DNA of 64,000 bases from a candidate division KSB1 bacterium (GCA_034506395.1 JAPDPQ010000031.1:1-64000), one strand, 5' to 3'. Shown: positions 9,152-18,937, counted from the stretch's first letter. The notes: a model not told the origin generated them from the letters alone. Numbers and translations: made by a program.

Positions 9152-10204
9152 CTATGGAAATTTCACTTCAATCCCCAGCCTCGGTTTTCCTCTGATTTTC
9201 AATTTGAACGGATCCACATCATTGGCAATGGTCTGACCGATGGTATAGCCAGCTTTTAAAGTCTGAGTGAACTCAACGCTGTAGCCGCCAAAGAAATGGA
9301 TGTCGATGAACCCAGCGGGCAGGCCGAATCCGATCCCTAAGATCGGCTCGATGGTGGTCGAGATGCGCAAACCGCCCAGTAGGTGGAAAGATGTTGCCAT
9401 GGATTTGGCCTTAGTATCCACCGCCTTGAAATGATAGTTAATGACACCGAACGTAGCCAGATCTCCTCTTGGCTTGGGCCGCACCACAATTCTTCCTCCA
9501 TCAACGATGATGTCCACATCATTGATGGTGGTGATGGCCGTGGCAATGCCATAGCTCCATTTTTCCAATGATGAATTATCGAACACAGCTCGGGCGAGGA
9601 AGCGATCATCATAGAAATTCTTTTTGACAATGATCGAAATATCACAATATTTCTGAAATTTTTTGGGAATTTCGAATTTTCGAACATCGATCCAGGTGAG
9701 ATTTTCGCCACGAACCTCAGCCCTTGCGCCGATGATCGGAAAGAGCAACAGAAAATTTAATAAATTTTCTTCGAAGTACGATCCCTTTCGAGTGATCACC
9801 GTGGAGAGATAATGTCGCGCTGTATCGTCCCGGCTGATGAAAATGTAAAAGAGCGAATCGGCTTTGAGGCCGTAAAGACGGGTGGAAAGAAACGAATCGC
9901 TGCCATGGAACATCCCGATGACGGTCTCCGCCACATTATAATTGGCAACGACGATATAATAATGATTTTTGCTCATCACGAAACCAGAGAGATCCAGTAG
10001 TTTCCGCAGACTATCGGCTGCCCAATCCGCGTAGCCATCCCGATAAAATCGCCAGGATTTGCCGAACAGGTCGTCTTTATCATTTACCACGAATGGGCTT
10101 CCTGGAACAGGTTTTGGAATTATGATCTGCTTCTCTTGAGCTACCAAGAGGCTGTTACTAACCAAGATCATAATTAGCGAGATAAAAATCAATTTTTTGG
10201 TCAT
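9152..10204 (-). CDS. Secreted or outer-membrane protein of unknown function
   Basis: 350 residues, family not recognised. The N-terminus 'MTKKLIFISLIMILVSNSLLVAQ' is a clear Sec signal peptide. The start at 10204 is fixed by AAGGAGG 5-6 nt upstream, and an in-frame codon 15 bp earlier overlaps that site. The C-terminal 120 residues alternate polar and hydrophobic residues with aromatic and glycine turns ('GFIDIHFFGGYSVEFTQTL') and end on a charged-aromatic strand, as in outer-membrane beta-barrel proteins. There is no Por-type sorting tail. Next to another secreted protein (C69 peptidase), but 170 bp apart. Confidence 0.7.
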   Translation of the reverse strand: MTKKLIFISLIMILVSNSLLVAQEKQIIIPKPVPGSPFVVNDKDDLFGKSWRFYRDGYADWAADSLRKLLDLSGFVMSKNHYYIVVANYNVAETVIGMFHGSDSFLSTRLYGLKADSLFYIFISRDDTARHYLSTVITRKGSYFEENLLNFLLLFPIIGARAEVRGENLTWIDVRKFEIPKKFQKYCDISIIVKKNFYDDRFLARAVFDNSSLEKWSYGIATAITTINDVDIIVDGGRIVVRPKPRGDLATFGVINYHFKAVDTKAKSMATSFHLLGGLRISTTIEPILGIGFGLPAGFIDIHFFGGYSVEFTQTLKAGYTIGQTIANDVDPFKLKIRGKPRLGIEVKFP

Positions 10205-10374
10205 CGAGTCCTCCTTCATTATTTCTTATTCAGTGGTCTTGCAGCATGTGGAATTGCGACAAGAAGCGCTAAAAGCCAGTGAGGCTTTTGTAATTGCATT
10301 ATGTACTTTTTGGGTGTTCAATTCTGCCAGATGACAATAACATCTCTTCAACGTGCTAGGTCGATGGTTTTCAA

Positions 10375-12012
10375 TTAAAATTTTTCATCGTATTTAGTCC
10401 AGAGGTCATCGCCCAATCGCCATGCGGTTTTCACAACCCGTTCGCCCCAGCTCATGGTATATTGGGTCAAGAATTGGCGGGCCTCATCTGGATTTTTATT
10501 GAAAAGGGCGAGCGCTTGAGCTTCGATATCCTTCTGCTGGTTAAGAAGTTGGCTCTGCAGGGGCTGCCAGACCTTAGCGACGTCTTTGCGCATATCGCCC
10601 CAGCGTTGGGCTGCCAACGTACCAGTATAGTTAAATGCCCACCAAGCGCAATCGCGCGAGAAACCTGTGGTTCGGCCATCTACTTTGTAGGAGGCAGGCA
10701 CATCGGTGATACCACAATAGAAAGGAACATAGATAGACGTCGCCACATTATCCAACGCCAGCCACACGACTCCGCCGATCGGGTTCGGCAGGTTTTCACG
10801 CGATTGGGTGATCGTCGCATACATGGTGTACCAGCGTGCGATGGTTCGTTCGCCGCGCCAGCCCCAGCCACCATTAATTTTAAAAATCAAATTCATATCA
10901 TACGGCATAAACGGATTGGCCAACGGGGAGATAACAGTCTTGCCCTGCGCATCGGTAGTAGTGATGTTCTTGATGAAATTATAATCTGTGCCTTCATAAT
11001 AATCTTGAAAGATGGAGATCAATTTGGATAAGGTCACTAGCGTGTCTGGCTTGACGGAAAAGGGGTAATTTTCCGATTCGGGATGGAGTTTGAGCGATGG
11101 TGCCAGCAGGTCCAACACCCGCCATTCGCGCCGGCGAGCAGCCAAAGACGTTCGACCGTCAGGATCATAAGCATAGCAGAACTCAAACGGCCCTTGCTTG
11201 GGGTTCCACCAACCGCTGTCCTGTGCAACCTTGAATACATTATCTGAGGCCATGAAATAATCCCGGTTCTTCAAATCGATCTGTCGGATCCGACTGGCAT
11301 TGGCGTTGACCGAAACGTGATCATCTGGCACGCGCTGCGCCACCCAAATTGAACCGATTTTATCCTTGCCAGGCCCAACAATCTCCAAATGCCACACCTC
11401 CCGGATATCCGCGATGGTGAGGCATTCCCCGGCATCATTATATCCATACCGTTTTGTCAATTCGCCAGCTAATTGAATTGCCTCGCGCGCTGTACGACAC
11501 CGTTCGATCATCAATCGCACCAATTGCTGACAATCGATGAGCCCCTTATCGGATCGAAGCGAGGCTCGCCCACCAAACGTCGATTCTCCTATTGCCAACT
11601 GCTGATCGTTCATGCAGGGATATGCGGTATTAATGTAGCCATAAGTATGCTCGACTTGTGGAATTTCCCCAGTTGGGACATATTTATAGGCTGGCATAGC
11701 CAAAGAATCTTCATTGACACGTTTAAACATCATCACGGTTGTACCCCTCTCGTGTTTTTTCGCTGGGATGATATCCAACCACGAGCGGCTGCGATGGCTA
11801 TCGCAAGTGTGGGAAGTGGTCACCCATCCCTCGGCTGACGCCTTTTTCCCAACGGTAATCGTCGTGCATCCATCTGGTCGACCATCAATCCAATCGTCGG
11901 AATCCTGGTTCGTTGCTGTTTGAAATTGGGCAAACCCCAAATTGATTAAAATGCTCAAACTAAAAAGGACGTTTCGTGCTAAGCGAGCAAAATTCCACCT
12001 AAATCGTCTCAT
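10375..12012 (-). CDS. Secreted C69-type dipeptidase
   Basis: 545 residues with an N-terminal signal peptide ending near 'LGFAQFQ'. Peptidase family C69 (formerly U34) enzymes are Ntn hydrolases that cleave dipeptides. The conserved cysteine is in 'DGCTTITVGKKAS', followed by 'SDSHR'-like 'CDSHRSR' and 'EHTYGYINTAYPCMNDQQLAIGES' in the order seen in the family, where the region after the cysteine holds the 'QVAIGEST' segment. 'YGYNDAGECLTIAD' and 'VSVNANASRIRQID' are further family segments. The cysteine is not at the mature N-terminus unless a propeptide is removed, as is common in this family. GGAGG lies 9 nt before the ATG. Probable role: periplasmic or extracellular peptide scavenging. 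Confidence 0.88.
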   Translation of the reverse strand: MRRFRWNFARLARNVLFSLSILINLGFAQFQTATNQDSDDWIDGRPDGCTTITVGKKASAEGWVTTSHTCDSHRSRSWLDIIPAKKHERGTTVMMFKRVNEDSLAMPAYKYVPTGEIPQVEHTYGYINTAYPCMNDQQLAIGESTFGGRASLRSDKGLIDCQQLVRLMIERCRTAREAIQLAGELTKRYGYNDAGECLTIADIREVWHLEIVGPGKDKIGSIWVAQRVPDDHVSVNANASRIRQIDLKNRDYFMASDNVFKVAQDSGWWNPKQGPFEFCYAYDPDGRTSLAARRREWRVLDLLAPSLKLHPESENYPFSVKPDTLVTLSKLISIFQDYYEGTDYNFIKNITTTDAQGKTVISPLANPFMPYDMNLIFKINGGWGWRGERTIARWYTMYATITQSRENLPNPIGGVVWLALDNVATSIYVPFYCGITDVPASYKVDGRTTGFSRDCAWWAFNYTGTLAAQRWGDMRKDVAKVWQPLQSQLLNQQKDIEAQALALFNKNPDEARQFLTQYTMSWGERVVKTAWRLGDDLWTKYDEKF

Positions 12013-12447
12013 CTTCCGTTGCCTCCATCAATAGATTTTAAGGTAGGGTTCGATCGAGCCAGCGCTTGCGATACCACCAACCCATTATCTGCGACCCATG
12101 CGCGCATAGAAGCTTTAAAAATGATGTATCAAAACTGATAGCAATGGAATTTTCCATCATCCCCCAAAGTCGCTGGGCTCAAACAATAGGCTAAAAAATT
12201 TAGCCTAAAGTAAACCAATTTTTGTTAAAAGTCAAGCGCTAATTTTTATAGTGATAAATCATGACCAAAGGAAAGATGAGCCAGATCATTTTTCTTATGG
12301 AGGAACTGCATTTGTTGAGCAAAGAGGCAATTTTGAATGAGAAAAGGGCCAATGCTTGCATGAAACCAAAAATAATCTTCAGCCCTCCCTCATGGCTGAG
12401 TGCTTTAATGGCGAACTATAACTCTTGAGGGTTCTTTGTATTGGTAA
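12013..12447. other. Intergenic region upstream of the C69 peptidase
   Basis: 435 bp between two minus-strand genes. I see no gene, tRNA or strong hairpin. It should contain the C69 peptidase promoter on the minus strand, but no consensus pair is clear. Confidence 0.4.
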
Positions 12448-13521
12448 TTATTTCATTCGCAACCTGATACTCTGCTGGCGCAACAAGAAATCCACAGTAA
12501 CAATCGCTGCCATCGCTTCAACCACCGGTACAATGCGGGGGACGATAGTGGGATCATGTCGTCCCTGAATTTTGATTGTAGTCGGATTACCCTGATCATC
12601 CAAGGTCTTTTGTTCGATACCAATCGAAGCAGGCGGCTTGACAGCAGCGCGCAAGATAAACTCTTCACCAGTGGTAATCCCGCCCAATACGCCGCCGCAG
12701 TGATTGGTATGAGTGCCAATTCTATTCTGCTTCTTTTCAAAAATATCGTTGTTATAAGAACCAGTGTAACCAGCGACCGCGAAGCCATCGCCGATCTCCA
12801 CCCCGCGCACGGCTCCGAGGCCCATGATCGCGAACGCCATCACAGCATGAAACTTATCGAACACAGGCTCGCCCAACCCTGCTGGCAAATTTAGGATGCG
12901 CAGTTCAACAATCCCCCCGATCGAATCATTTTGGTTTTTGACCTGTTGGATTAATTCAACCATTTTATCGATGACATCTGGATCGGGAGAACGGACGATA
13001 TTCGTCTCAATAATGGAACGATCGACTTTTTGAGCGACCACATGGCCGATTGCCCGAGTAAAGGCATAGATATCAATGTCAAATCGTTTTAAAATCAGCT
13101 TGGCCACAGCTCCGGCAGCCACACGAGCCGCTGTCTCGCGCCCTGATGCCCGACCCGAGCCACGGTAATCGCGAATGCCATATTTCATTTCATAAGTAAA
13201 ATCAGCATGTCCCGGACGCCACTTATGTTTGAATGGGTCGTAACTGGCACTGTCGACATCTTCATTAAATAGTTCCAAAGCGATCGGCATCCCAGTTGAA
13301 ATCCCATCGATTACCCCAGAGCGCAAATGAACGCGATCCCGCTCATTTCTGGCGGTCGATACCGCACTTTGCCCAGGCCGACGACGATTGAGCTCTCGCT
13401 GAATGTAATCCAGAGAGATCTCGATCCCTGGAGGGCAGCCGTCTATAACCACACCAATACTATTACCATGCGACTCCCCCCAAGTCGTAATCCGAAATAA
13501 ATTACCAAAACTATTACCCAT
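12448..13521 (-). CDS. aroC: Chorismate synthase
   Basis: Converts 5-enolpyruvylshikimate-3-phosphate to chorismate with reduced FMN, the last step of the shikimate pathway. 357 residues, full length. The N-terminus 'MGNSFGNLFRITTWGESHG' contains signature 1 ('GESHG'). 'RPGQSAVSTARNERDRV' is the conserved arginine-rich segment and 'YRGSGRASGRETAARVAAGA' is signature 2. 'GGITTGEEFILRAAVKPP' and 'GRHDPTIVPRIVPVVEAM' complete the family. The ATG at 13521 is chosen because the family begins 'GNSFG'; an upstream TTG at 13536 adds only five residues. No other shikimate gene is near. Confidence 0.97.
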   Translation of the reverse strand: MGNSFGNLFRITTWGESHGNSIGVVIDGCPPGIEISLDYIQRELNRRRPGQSAVSTARNERDRVHLRSGVIDGISTGMPIALELFNEDVDSASYDPFKHKWRPGHADFTYEMKYGIRDYRGSGRASGRETAARVAAGAVAKLILKRFDIDIYAFTRAIGHVVAQKVDRSIIETNIVRSPDPDVIDKMVELIQQVKNQNDSIGGIVELRILNLPAGLGEPVFDKFHAVMAFAIMGLGAVRGVEIGDGFAVAGYTGSYNNDIFEKKQNRIGTHTNHCGGVLGGITTGEEFILRAAVKPPASIGIEQKTLDDQGNPTTIKIQGRHDPTIVPRIVPVVEAMAAIVTVDFLLRQQSIRLRMK

Positions 13522-13635
13522 GTTGGTTGATCTCAATCATAATTATCATTAAGCAAATTTAATCTCGATTATCTAATCGCACCAATCTTTTACAACAAAA
13601 TCATTTATTCATTCATGAGGCATCTCCGAGAGAAG

Positions 13636-13689
13636 CGAAGCAATCTTTTCGGGTTCTGTAATTCAATCAGATTGCTTCGACCGAAAGTC
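13636..13689 (-). terminator. Hairpin between TerB-like gene and aroC
   Basis: A perfect 11-bp inverted repeat (arms 13636-13646 and 13679-13689, 'cgaagcaatct' and its complement) with a 32-nt loop. It lies downstream of the TerB-like gene and upstream of aroC on the minus strand. The 'gcgaagc' content resembles dispersed palindromic repeats, so it may be a repeat remnant serving as a terminator. Confidence 0.5.
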
Positions 13690-13752
13690 GCCTGGCCTGA
13701 ATCTAGAACAAGCAATCTGCTGTTTTCGCATTCACCAAACTCGTCGATTCCA

Positions 13753-14091
13753 TCAAGAGGTAAGCTGAGTTAACAGTTCTACGATCAGAACCTCACGCGA
13801 ATCAAGCTCTTTATCAGCCATGGTCATGTCTTTCACCAGCTTGATGATCTTTTTCATTTCATTGACCGTGCACTGATTTCGCAATACCATTACCGCCTCT
13901 TTGACCATTTTAGTGGTATTTTCCTTTAACAGCCTGGTATTTTCTTCCAGACCGCGCCTCACTTCCTCTTCGGTACACTCGAGCTCGTTCTGGAGGACAT
14001 CAAATATCATCTGTTTTTCTTCTTCAGTGACTTTCCCGTCCGCCATAGCCGTAACGTTCAACAACGTTAAAATCGCTCCCTGTTTGTTCAT
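13753..14091 (-). CDS. TerB-like acidic helical protein
   Basis: 112 residues, all-helical and acidic. Two similar halves each carry the TerB-type pattern: 'TAMADGKVTEEEKQMI' near the start and 'MTMADKELDSREVLIVELL' near the end. In the TerB/DjlA family these acidic loops bind metal. Proteins of this type are found in tellurite-resistance and stress modules, but no ter gene is near, so a resistance role is not supported. AGGAG lies 7 nt before the ATG. Cytoplasmic; partner unknown. Confidence 0.7.
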   Translation of the reverse strand: MNKQGAILTLLNVTAMADGKVTEEEKQMIFDVLQNELECTEEEVRRGLEENTRLLKENTTKMVKEAVMVLRNQCTVNEMKKIIKLVKDMTMADKELDSREVLIVELLTQLTS

Positions 14092-14222
14092 GCAGATTCT
14101 CCTATTTTGCTTATGATGTGAATTGATTAAATCGCTGCTGAGCCTCAGCGCATGAGTGTCATCCGTTCATATAATTTGGCTTCTAATTCCAAGCCAGGTG
14201 CTCGATTTCTGACGATCGCTGG

Positions 14223-15308
14223 CTAAATTTCATACTTCTCTAGCCACAAATCGTCGGGAACTGAGACTTTTTCTTGATAGATCTCCCAATAATAACGCTT
14301 TGCCTCGCCCAATTTTTGGTAAATTGGATGGCTTTCATCAGCCCGTTGTTCTGCAATTATCTTGCCAGAGTAATCCACAAGCACCAGCTTTTTAGCGCGA
14401 TTAAGGATTCCGGCCGTTCCGATACTGCAAATGGCAACCACTTCGTTATTGCGGGAACGATCGATCAGTTCGCCATAAGTGAAATCGCGCTCAATCACGC
14501 TCACGCCCATCTGACGCAAGATTGCACAGATGCCTTGAATTGTCACTGAGGGCAAGATCAAATTGCTCTCTGGAATTTTAATGACCGTGCCATCTCTCAA
14601 TGCGAACAAACAACATGAGGAATCCCATTCTGTGATCTTGCGGGTCTCGATGGGATCATAAGGGCGATCGTCCAAAAACAGCGCAGAACCGGCTTCTGGC
14701 AAAATCTTTTTCGCCTCATCCACCGCTTTCACACTGATCAAATAATTAATTCCCAATTTTAAACATCCAGTCCCGTTTATTTGGCAGGCTCGGACAAAAT
14801 TGGGAACCACTACGCCGCTGAACGGCTCGCCTAAATACCGATCGTAACGACACACCACAGCACGAATGGAGGGATCACCCGGAAAAGTGACTCCGATGGA
14901 TTGTTCTTCGTCAACAGTAAAAGGTCTCAGATAGCCCTGGGCCCCTAAATTGGACATCTCTTCCCAAAATTCCGCCATGGCTGATGTCTGAAAATATCGG
15001 ATGAAAACCCCTTTCAATTCTTCGATAGTTGGGACCATCCATTGCTGTTGCTGTCCCAAGTTAAACGCGATCCCTCGTTGAAATCGCTCCAGATTTTTAT
15101 GCCAATTCAAAAAAATCACCTCATATTTGCCGCGGTCATTTTTTTTGCAGAAAAACCGAATCCCTTCAAAAGCTAAAAACAACCCGTAATGAATCGACCG
15201 AGACACCGCAAAGACCTTACCATCAGCTCCCATCGTATCGAAGCTTTTGTCTTTCAGTTTGTAACGCATCTGAGTGTTTGCCCATTTGATACCCTCAAAA
15301 CCAGCCAT
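14223..15308 (-). CDS. Class IV (branched-chain type) aminotransferase-like protein
   Basis: 361 residues with the fold-type IV PLP pattern of branched-chain aminotransferases. The expected catalytic lysine is in 'LKLGINYLISVKAVDEAKK', matching 'KxGGNY' of IlvE with a G-to-I change. The glutamate that contacts the PLP pyridine is in 'KITEWDSSCCLF'. 'ILPSVTIQGICAILRQMGVSV' matches 'LPGITR' and 'CSIGTAGI' matches the phosphate-binding 'GTAAE' segment. Several normally conserved glycines differ, so it is a divergent member and may have an unusual substrate. GGAGG lies 7 nt before the ATG. Preceded on the same strand by the zinc peptidase lipoprotein (gap 213 bp). Confidence 0.8.
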   Translation of the reverse strand: MAGFEGIKWANTQMRYKLKDKSFDTMGADGKVFAVSRSIHYGLFLAFEGIRFFCKKNDRGKYEVIFLNWHKNLERFQRGIAFNLGQQQQWMVPTIEELKGVFIRYFQTSAMAEFWEEMSNLGAQGYLRPFTVDEEQSIGVTFPGDPSIRAVVCRYDRYLGEPFSGVVVPNFVRACQINGTGCLKLGINYLISVKAVDEAKKILPEAGSALFLDDRPYDPIETRKITEWDSSCCLFALRDGTVIKIPESNLILPSVTIQGICAILRQMGVSVIERDFTYGELIDRSRNNEVVAICSIGTAGILNRAKKLVLVDYSGKIIAEQRADESHPIYQKLGEAKRYYWEIYQEKVSVPDDLWLEKYEI

Positions 15309-15521
15309 TTCAGTTCCTCCGATATTTAGCCTCAGTTTTGCATTCCATCCGCTTATTGAATTTAGTTTTGATCAAGCATTGTCCACATCCGTTCATTGTT
15401 TCGGGGAAAATTTCAGATCAGGACGAAAAATGTTCCACAACAGAATCATAGGAAATGGCGTAGCTTCAACCAAAAAGGATTCAGCTCTTCGTATCCAACC
15501 CATCGATTACCCATTAATGGA

Positions 15522-17612
15522 TCATTTCACCGCCTTCAGCGCCAACTCTGTAGCTCGGATCAACGGCTCTGTTGAAATTGGTTGTCCCACCGCGGCCATC
15601 ATCCATGCCTCAGGTGTAATCGCCCCTTGACGGCACATCCGTTCCATTTCCGTAGCCAAATTTTTGTCCTGTAAATATTGCTCGATCTGGAATGAGATGA
15701 TATGACCGAGCGGATAATCCGGCACATAGAGCCCAGCATCGATAATATGCGAATAAATGGCCAATAAAATTTGGTCTTGAACCCCAAAAATCGGAGCATA
15801 ATATTTGTTCCAGACCTCCTTGGCAATCGCCTGTATAGCAGCATTCAACTCATCGGCGCGCGCCAATGGATGATCGTACATCCAATGCCAAATATACATA
15901 TCCACCAAAGCCACACCAGCGATCTCGAAGGTGGACCAATAGGCATCTAAGGCTTTCAGATGATCAGCCATCGGATCTTCATGTTTGAGTCCCAACAACG
16001 ATAAATCACGGGATTGGAAGCTAAAGGCAAATGCCTCGGTAAAGGCGGTATTGGGAACGCCTTGCAGCAGCGTGTAATCCACTTCGTTTAATGAGAAAAC
16101 TTGTTCGACATTATGGCCCAATTCATGGATAGCGATGTTGAAGCCTTTGTAATTCATCCCTTTTGGGGTGACGCGAGTGCGGAGATGTGCATTATCCGAT
16201 CGCATCATTGCACCAGCCGCGTGTCCAGAGCCTCGCGCTGGGTCAACATTGATCTTTTGGCTGAGAAACGCCGCTTTTTCGGCTGAAAATCCCAGTTGCT
16301 TCAGGATATTGGGCAGATCTCTCTGGAAAGCAGCAACGGTTGGATAGCGTTTCATCACCAATGAATCTAAAAATGCCTCATCATATTGACCCCGCGGCTT
16401 AAAACCGTTATACCAGATGTCAAATGGCTCCAATTTTCTACCCAACTTTTGCTCAATGAGGGTTGCCACTTGTTTAGCCACGGGATTTGACAGCACGGAA
16501 ATCAAAAGCTGCTCAAATTGTCGTTCAGGAATCTCTCGCTGTTGATTAAATTTGCGCTCAATATAGGTGGGGAAATTGGGGCAATAAGGATCGGCCGACT
16601 TCTCCGCTCGAAAGATCCGAAGCAAATGATCATATCGGGTGTTTGGCTCTGGCTCATTGCTGATCTTTGAGGCATCCCCTTGAACTGGAGCCACGGTATT
16701 ATTGATGGGATCCCAAATAACGTTCGGGTTATCAACTACCACCTGCGGGATTTCCTGCCGAATGATCCGTTCCATGACCTGTTGAATCAACTTTTGTCGC
16801 CTAAGTCCATCGAGGTTGGCGTATTGGGCTTTCAGTTCATCGCGGAGGCCCCAATGACTGATCAATTTCAGGCCATCGGGAAAGAGTCGTTCTCCTTCAG
16901 GCGTAACCAATCGGCCCATGTGGATATTATAATTGCTGATGTAGTGATCGGCGGCGACAAAAGCCTCGGAAATTTTCTGCTGAACATCGCCAGGCACCCG
17001 TTGGGCGAACCGCTGTACCAATCGCGCCGCGGCCCACTGCTCACGAGACCATCCCTTACCTAACTGCAACCGCTGCTCCAATGTGTACAGAGGAAAATTG
17101 AGCAAGGCAGTCATCGCAAGCTTCGTCTTAAAAAAATCATCATCCAAATGGGCAAATGGATCGAAATTGGCAAATAGCAAATCTACAGGAAGAATGGGTC
17201 CAATATCAACCTGAATCGCTTCTTGCAGAACCATCTGCATGCGATTATTCAATCCATAAATTTGCTCCAAATTCTTCTCATATCGAAGCAAAGTCTCGTG
17301 CAATTTCGTCGAATCGGCGATAAATTGATCCTCACAAAATTGCGCAAATTCTTCATTGCTTCCATCTGCTTCGGTCCATAAACTGGCAACCTGCTGTACC
17401 CCGCGCTGAATCCGGGCAAGCGAAGAAGCCCCATATTTCTCGGTCAGCCGCTTGATCACTTCATCCGTGTTTAGCTCTGTTGCTTTTCCCTGTGGTTTCA
17501 TTCGTTCGATCCTCTGACAGCCAGTTCCACTACCAATTAATATCAACAACGCGACCAATAGAAGATTGAAATAACCGATAGAAAATCCTGGTGACTGATT
17601 TTTGGTTTTCAT
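15522..17612 (-). CDS. Lipoprotein zinc metallopeptidase (HELGH, gluzincin type)
   Basis: 696 residues. The N-terminal hydrophobic segment ends in 'GSGTGCQRIER', a plausible but atypical lipobox, so the protein is probably anchored in the periplasm or outer membrane. The zinc motif is 'IAIHELGHNVEQVF', with a likely third ligand in 'NTAFTEAFAF' about 30 residues later. This arrangement (HExxH ... E) is that of gluzincins such as M3-like oligopeptidases. I do not recognise a closer named family. The ~480 residues before the motif are mainly helical. AAGGAG lies 5 nt before the ATG. Likely role: degradation of peptides outside the cytoplasm, inferred from fold only. Confidence 0.75.
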   Translation of the reverse strand: MKTKNQSPGFSIGYFNLLLVALLILIGSGTGCQRIERMKPQGKATELNTDEVIKRLTEKYGASSLARIQRGVQQVASLWTEADGSNEEFAQFCEDQFIADSTKLHETLLRYEKNLEQIYGLNNRMQMVLQEAIQVDIGPILPVDLLFANFDPFAHLDDDFFKTKLAMTALLNFPLYTLEQRLQLGKGWSREQWAAARLVQRFAQRVPGDVQQKISEAFVAADHYISNYNIHMGRLVTPEGERLFPDGLKLISHWGLRDELKAQYANLDGLRRQKLIQQVMERIIRQEIPQVVVDNPNVIWDPINNTVAPVQGDASKISNEPEPNTRYDHLLRIFRAEKSADPYCPNFPTYIERKFNQQREIPERQFEQLLISVLSNPVAKQVATLIEQKLGRKLEPFDIWYNGFKPRGQYDEAFLDSLVMKRYPTVAAFQRDLPNILKQLGFSAEKAAFLSQKINVDPARGSGHAAGAMMRSDNAHLRTRVTPKGMNYKGFNIAIHELGHNVEQVFSLNEVDYTLLQGVPNTAFTEAFAFSFQSRDLSLLGLKHEDPMADHLKALDAYWSTFEIAGVALVDMYIWHWMYDHPLARADELNAAIQAIAKEVWNKYYAPIFGVQDQILLAIYSHIIDAGLYVPDYPLGHIISFQIEQYLQDKNLATEMERMCRQGAITPEAWMMAAVGQPISTEPLIRATELALKAVK

Positions 17613-18156
17613 CTCATCTCCTTATCACTTGTCCTCGGCTAATTCCATTTAACCAAATGATGAATGAGTGAACCGCTTACGTCACGAAGTGGAATTCAGC
17701 CAAATTCACGATTTGAAATTTATTTTTTGCCATGCTTCAAATCCTAAAACGGTTCCATCGCGATAATCAGCCGGAAGCCAGAAATATAACAATCTTTGCT
17801 TTTTAACAAACGACCACGGATCGACCGTGCCCGTCAGTCGAGGCGATTCAAAGATGAATTCATGTCATACTAACTACTTCGTACAGCGATTGATTAATTG
17901 GAACGAGTATCCCTGTTTTACAGGAATCCAATTAGCCTTTGCTAAACCTGAATCTAGCTCAGATATTTCAATAAACCCACTCAATCATTTGCTCAATTCA
18001 ATATAGCTAAAACTGGATAATAAATCAAGCACTTTTCCGTGGGGCCAAATAGTTCATCAGGTTGCTGTTCATTTCTCTTGATTGCTAGAAAAAAATTTCC
18101 TATTTTCCTTCCCAATTTTCAATTTTGGTGTGACATAAAAATGAAAAGGAAGCAAT
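17613..18156. other. Divergent intergenic region between zinc peptidase and dcd
   Basis: 544 bp with no gene seen. It contains a small hairpin with arms 'cacgg' and 'ccgtg' around 17815 and the dcd promoter candidate at 18078-18106. Confidence 0.4.
18078..18106 (+). promoter_or_regulatory. Promoter for dcd
   Basis: TTGATT at 18078-18083, a 17-bp spacer and TATTTT at 18101-18106, 50 bp before the dcd start. The same geometry is seen at lexA and uvrB. Confidence 0.55.
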
Positions 18157-18675
18157 ATGAGCATTTTGACACGAGATGAAATCTTCAAAGCCATTGAAGT
18201 TGGGGAAATTTCCATCACCCCCTTTGATCCAACAAAAGTAGGACCAGGCTCAGTTGATCTTCATCTGGGGGAAGATTTTCGCATATTTAAGAAGGTTCAT
18301 GATATCGTAGATGTCGATGATGCCGTCAATTATGAATCAGTGACCGAATTGATTCACGCACCAGGTGGGATCGTTCTGATGCCAGGCGAAACCGTTTTGG
18401 GAATAACGGTTGAAACGATCAAATTGGCTCCGAACTTGTGCGGGTGGTTAGAAGGAAGAAGTCGTTTTGCACGATTAGGGCTGCTCGTCCATATTTCCGC
18501 AAGCTTCATGCATCCTGGGATAAATAATCAACAAGTACTGGAGATGACGAATTTCAGCCCCATGCCGCTTCGGATCCATCCCGGTACGGCAATCTGTCAG
18601 TTTATCTTTCAACGAACCATCGGATCGGCGAAATATGAGGGCCGGTTCCAAAATCAGCGTGGGGGTGTTTTTTGA
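18157..18675 (+). CDS. dcd: dCTP deaminase
   Basis: Deaminates dCTP to dUTP, feeding thymidylate synthesis. 172 residues, a little short of the 190 of enterobacterial Dcd but usual for archaeal-type and many bacterial forms. 'GPGSVDLHLG' is the N-terminal family segment. 'LEGRSRFARLGLLVHISASFM' and 'QVLEMTN' contain the active-site signature, with the catalytic glutamate in 'LEM'. The usual 'DPG' is 'HPG' here. Ends in a flexible tail that closes over the active site in the family. AAGGAAG lies just upstream of the ATG. Followed by lexA at 18938, which has its own promoter. Confidence 0.9.
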   Translation: MSILTRDEIFKAIEVGEISITPFDPTKVGPGSVDLHLGEDFRIFKKVHDIVDVDDAVNYESVTELIHAPGGIVLMPGETVLGITVETIKLAPNLCGWLEGRSRFARLGLLVHISASFMHPGINNQQVLEMTNFSPMPLRIHPGTAICQFIFQRTIGSAKYEGRFQNQRGGVF

Positions 18676-18878
18676 TCACGTTGGTCATCAGTTCATTTCA
18701 CCAACATGGTCGTAATTCCGGTAAATTTGCCCGATAAGCGATTGATGATGATATAACACAACTCAGAGATTGGTAAAATTTCTGCCATTCAGGCGATTTA
18801 AGCTGTTGCTTAGCTTCACTGTCCTATGATCGGGTTTATTATTTTTCGCACTTATTTTTGAAGAGTTGGTAAAAAAGC

Positions 18879-18907
18879 TTGACAATTGCGATTTTTTTTC
18901 TTATATT
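18879..18907 (+). promoter_or_regulatory. lexA promoter (consensus -35 and -10)
   Basis: TTGACA at 18879-18884, exactly 17 bp, then TATATT at 18902-18907. The expected transcription start falls inside or just after the palindrome at 18910-18925, so a repressor bound there would block initiation. Confidence 0.8.
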
Positions 18908-18909
18908 CA

Positions 18910-18925
18910 GGGTACAAAAGTACCC
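18910..18925 (+). promoter_or_regulatory. LexA operator (SOS box) before lexA
   Basis: A perfect palindrome, GGGTAC-AAAA-GTACCC, 2 bp after the -10 hexamer and 12 bp before the lexA ATG. An almost identical site lies at 19565-19580 before the next gene. Position and recurrence point to autoregulation by LexA. The inner GGTAC-N4-GTACC part agrees with the cyanobacterial LexA consensus as I remember it (RGTACNNNDGTWCB). Confidence 0.8.
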
Positions 18926-18937
18926 GTTAGGTTTTCA

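Noticed and set aside
12040-12090. tRNA-like 'ggttcgat...ccacca' stretch
   Set aside because: No T-stem, anticodon stem or acceptor pairing could be drawn.
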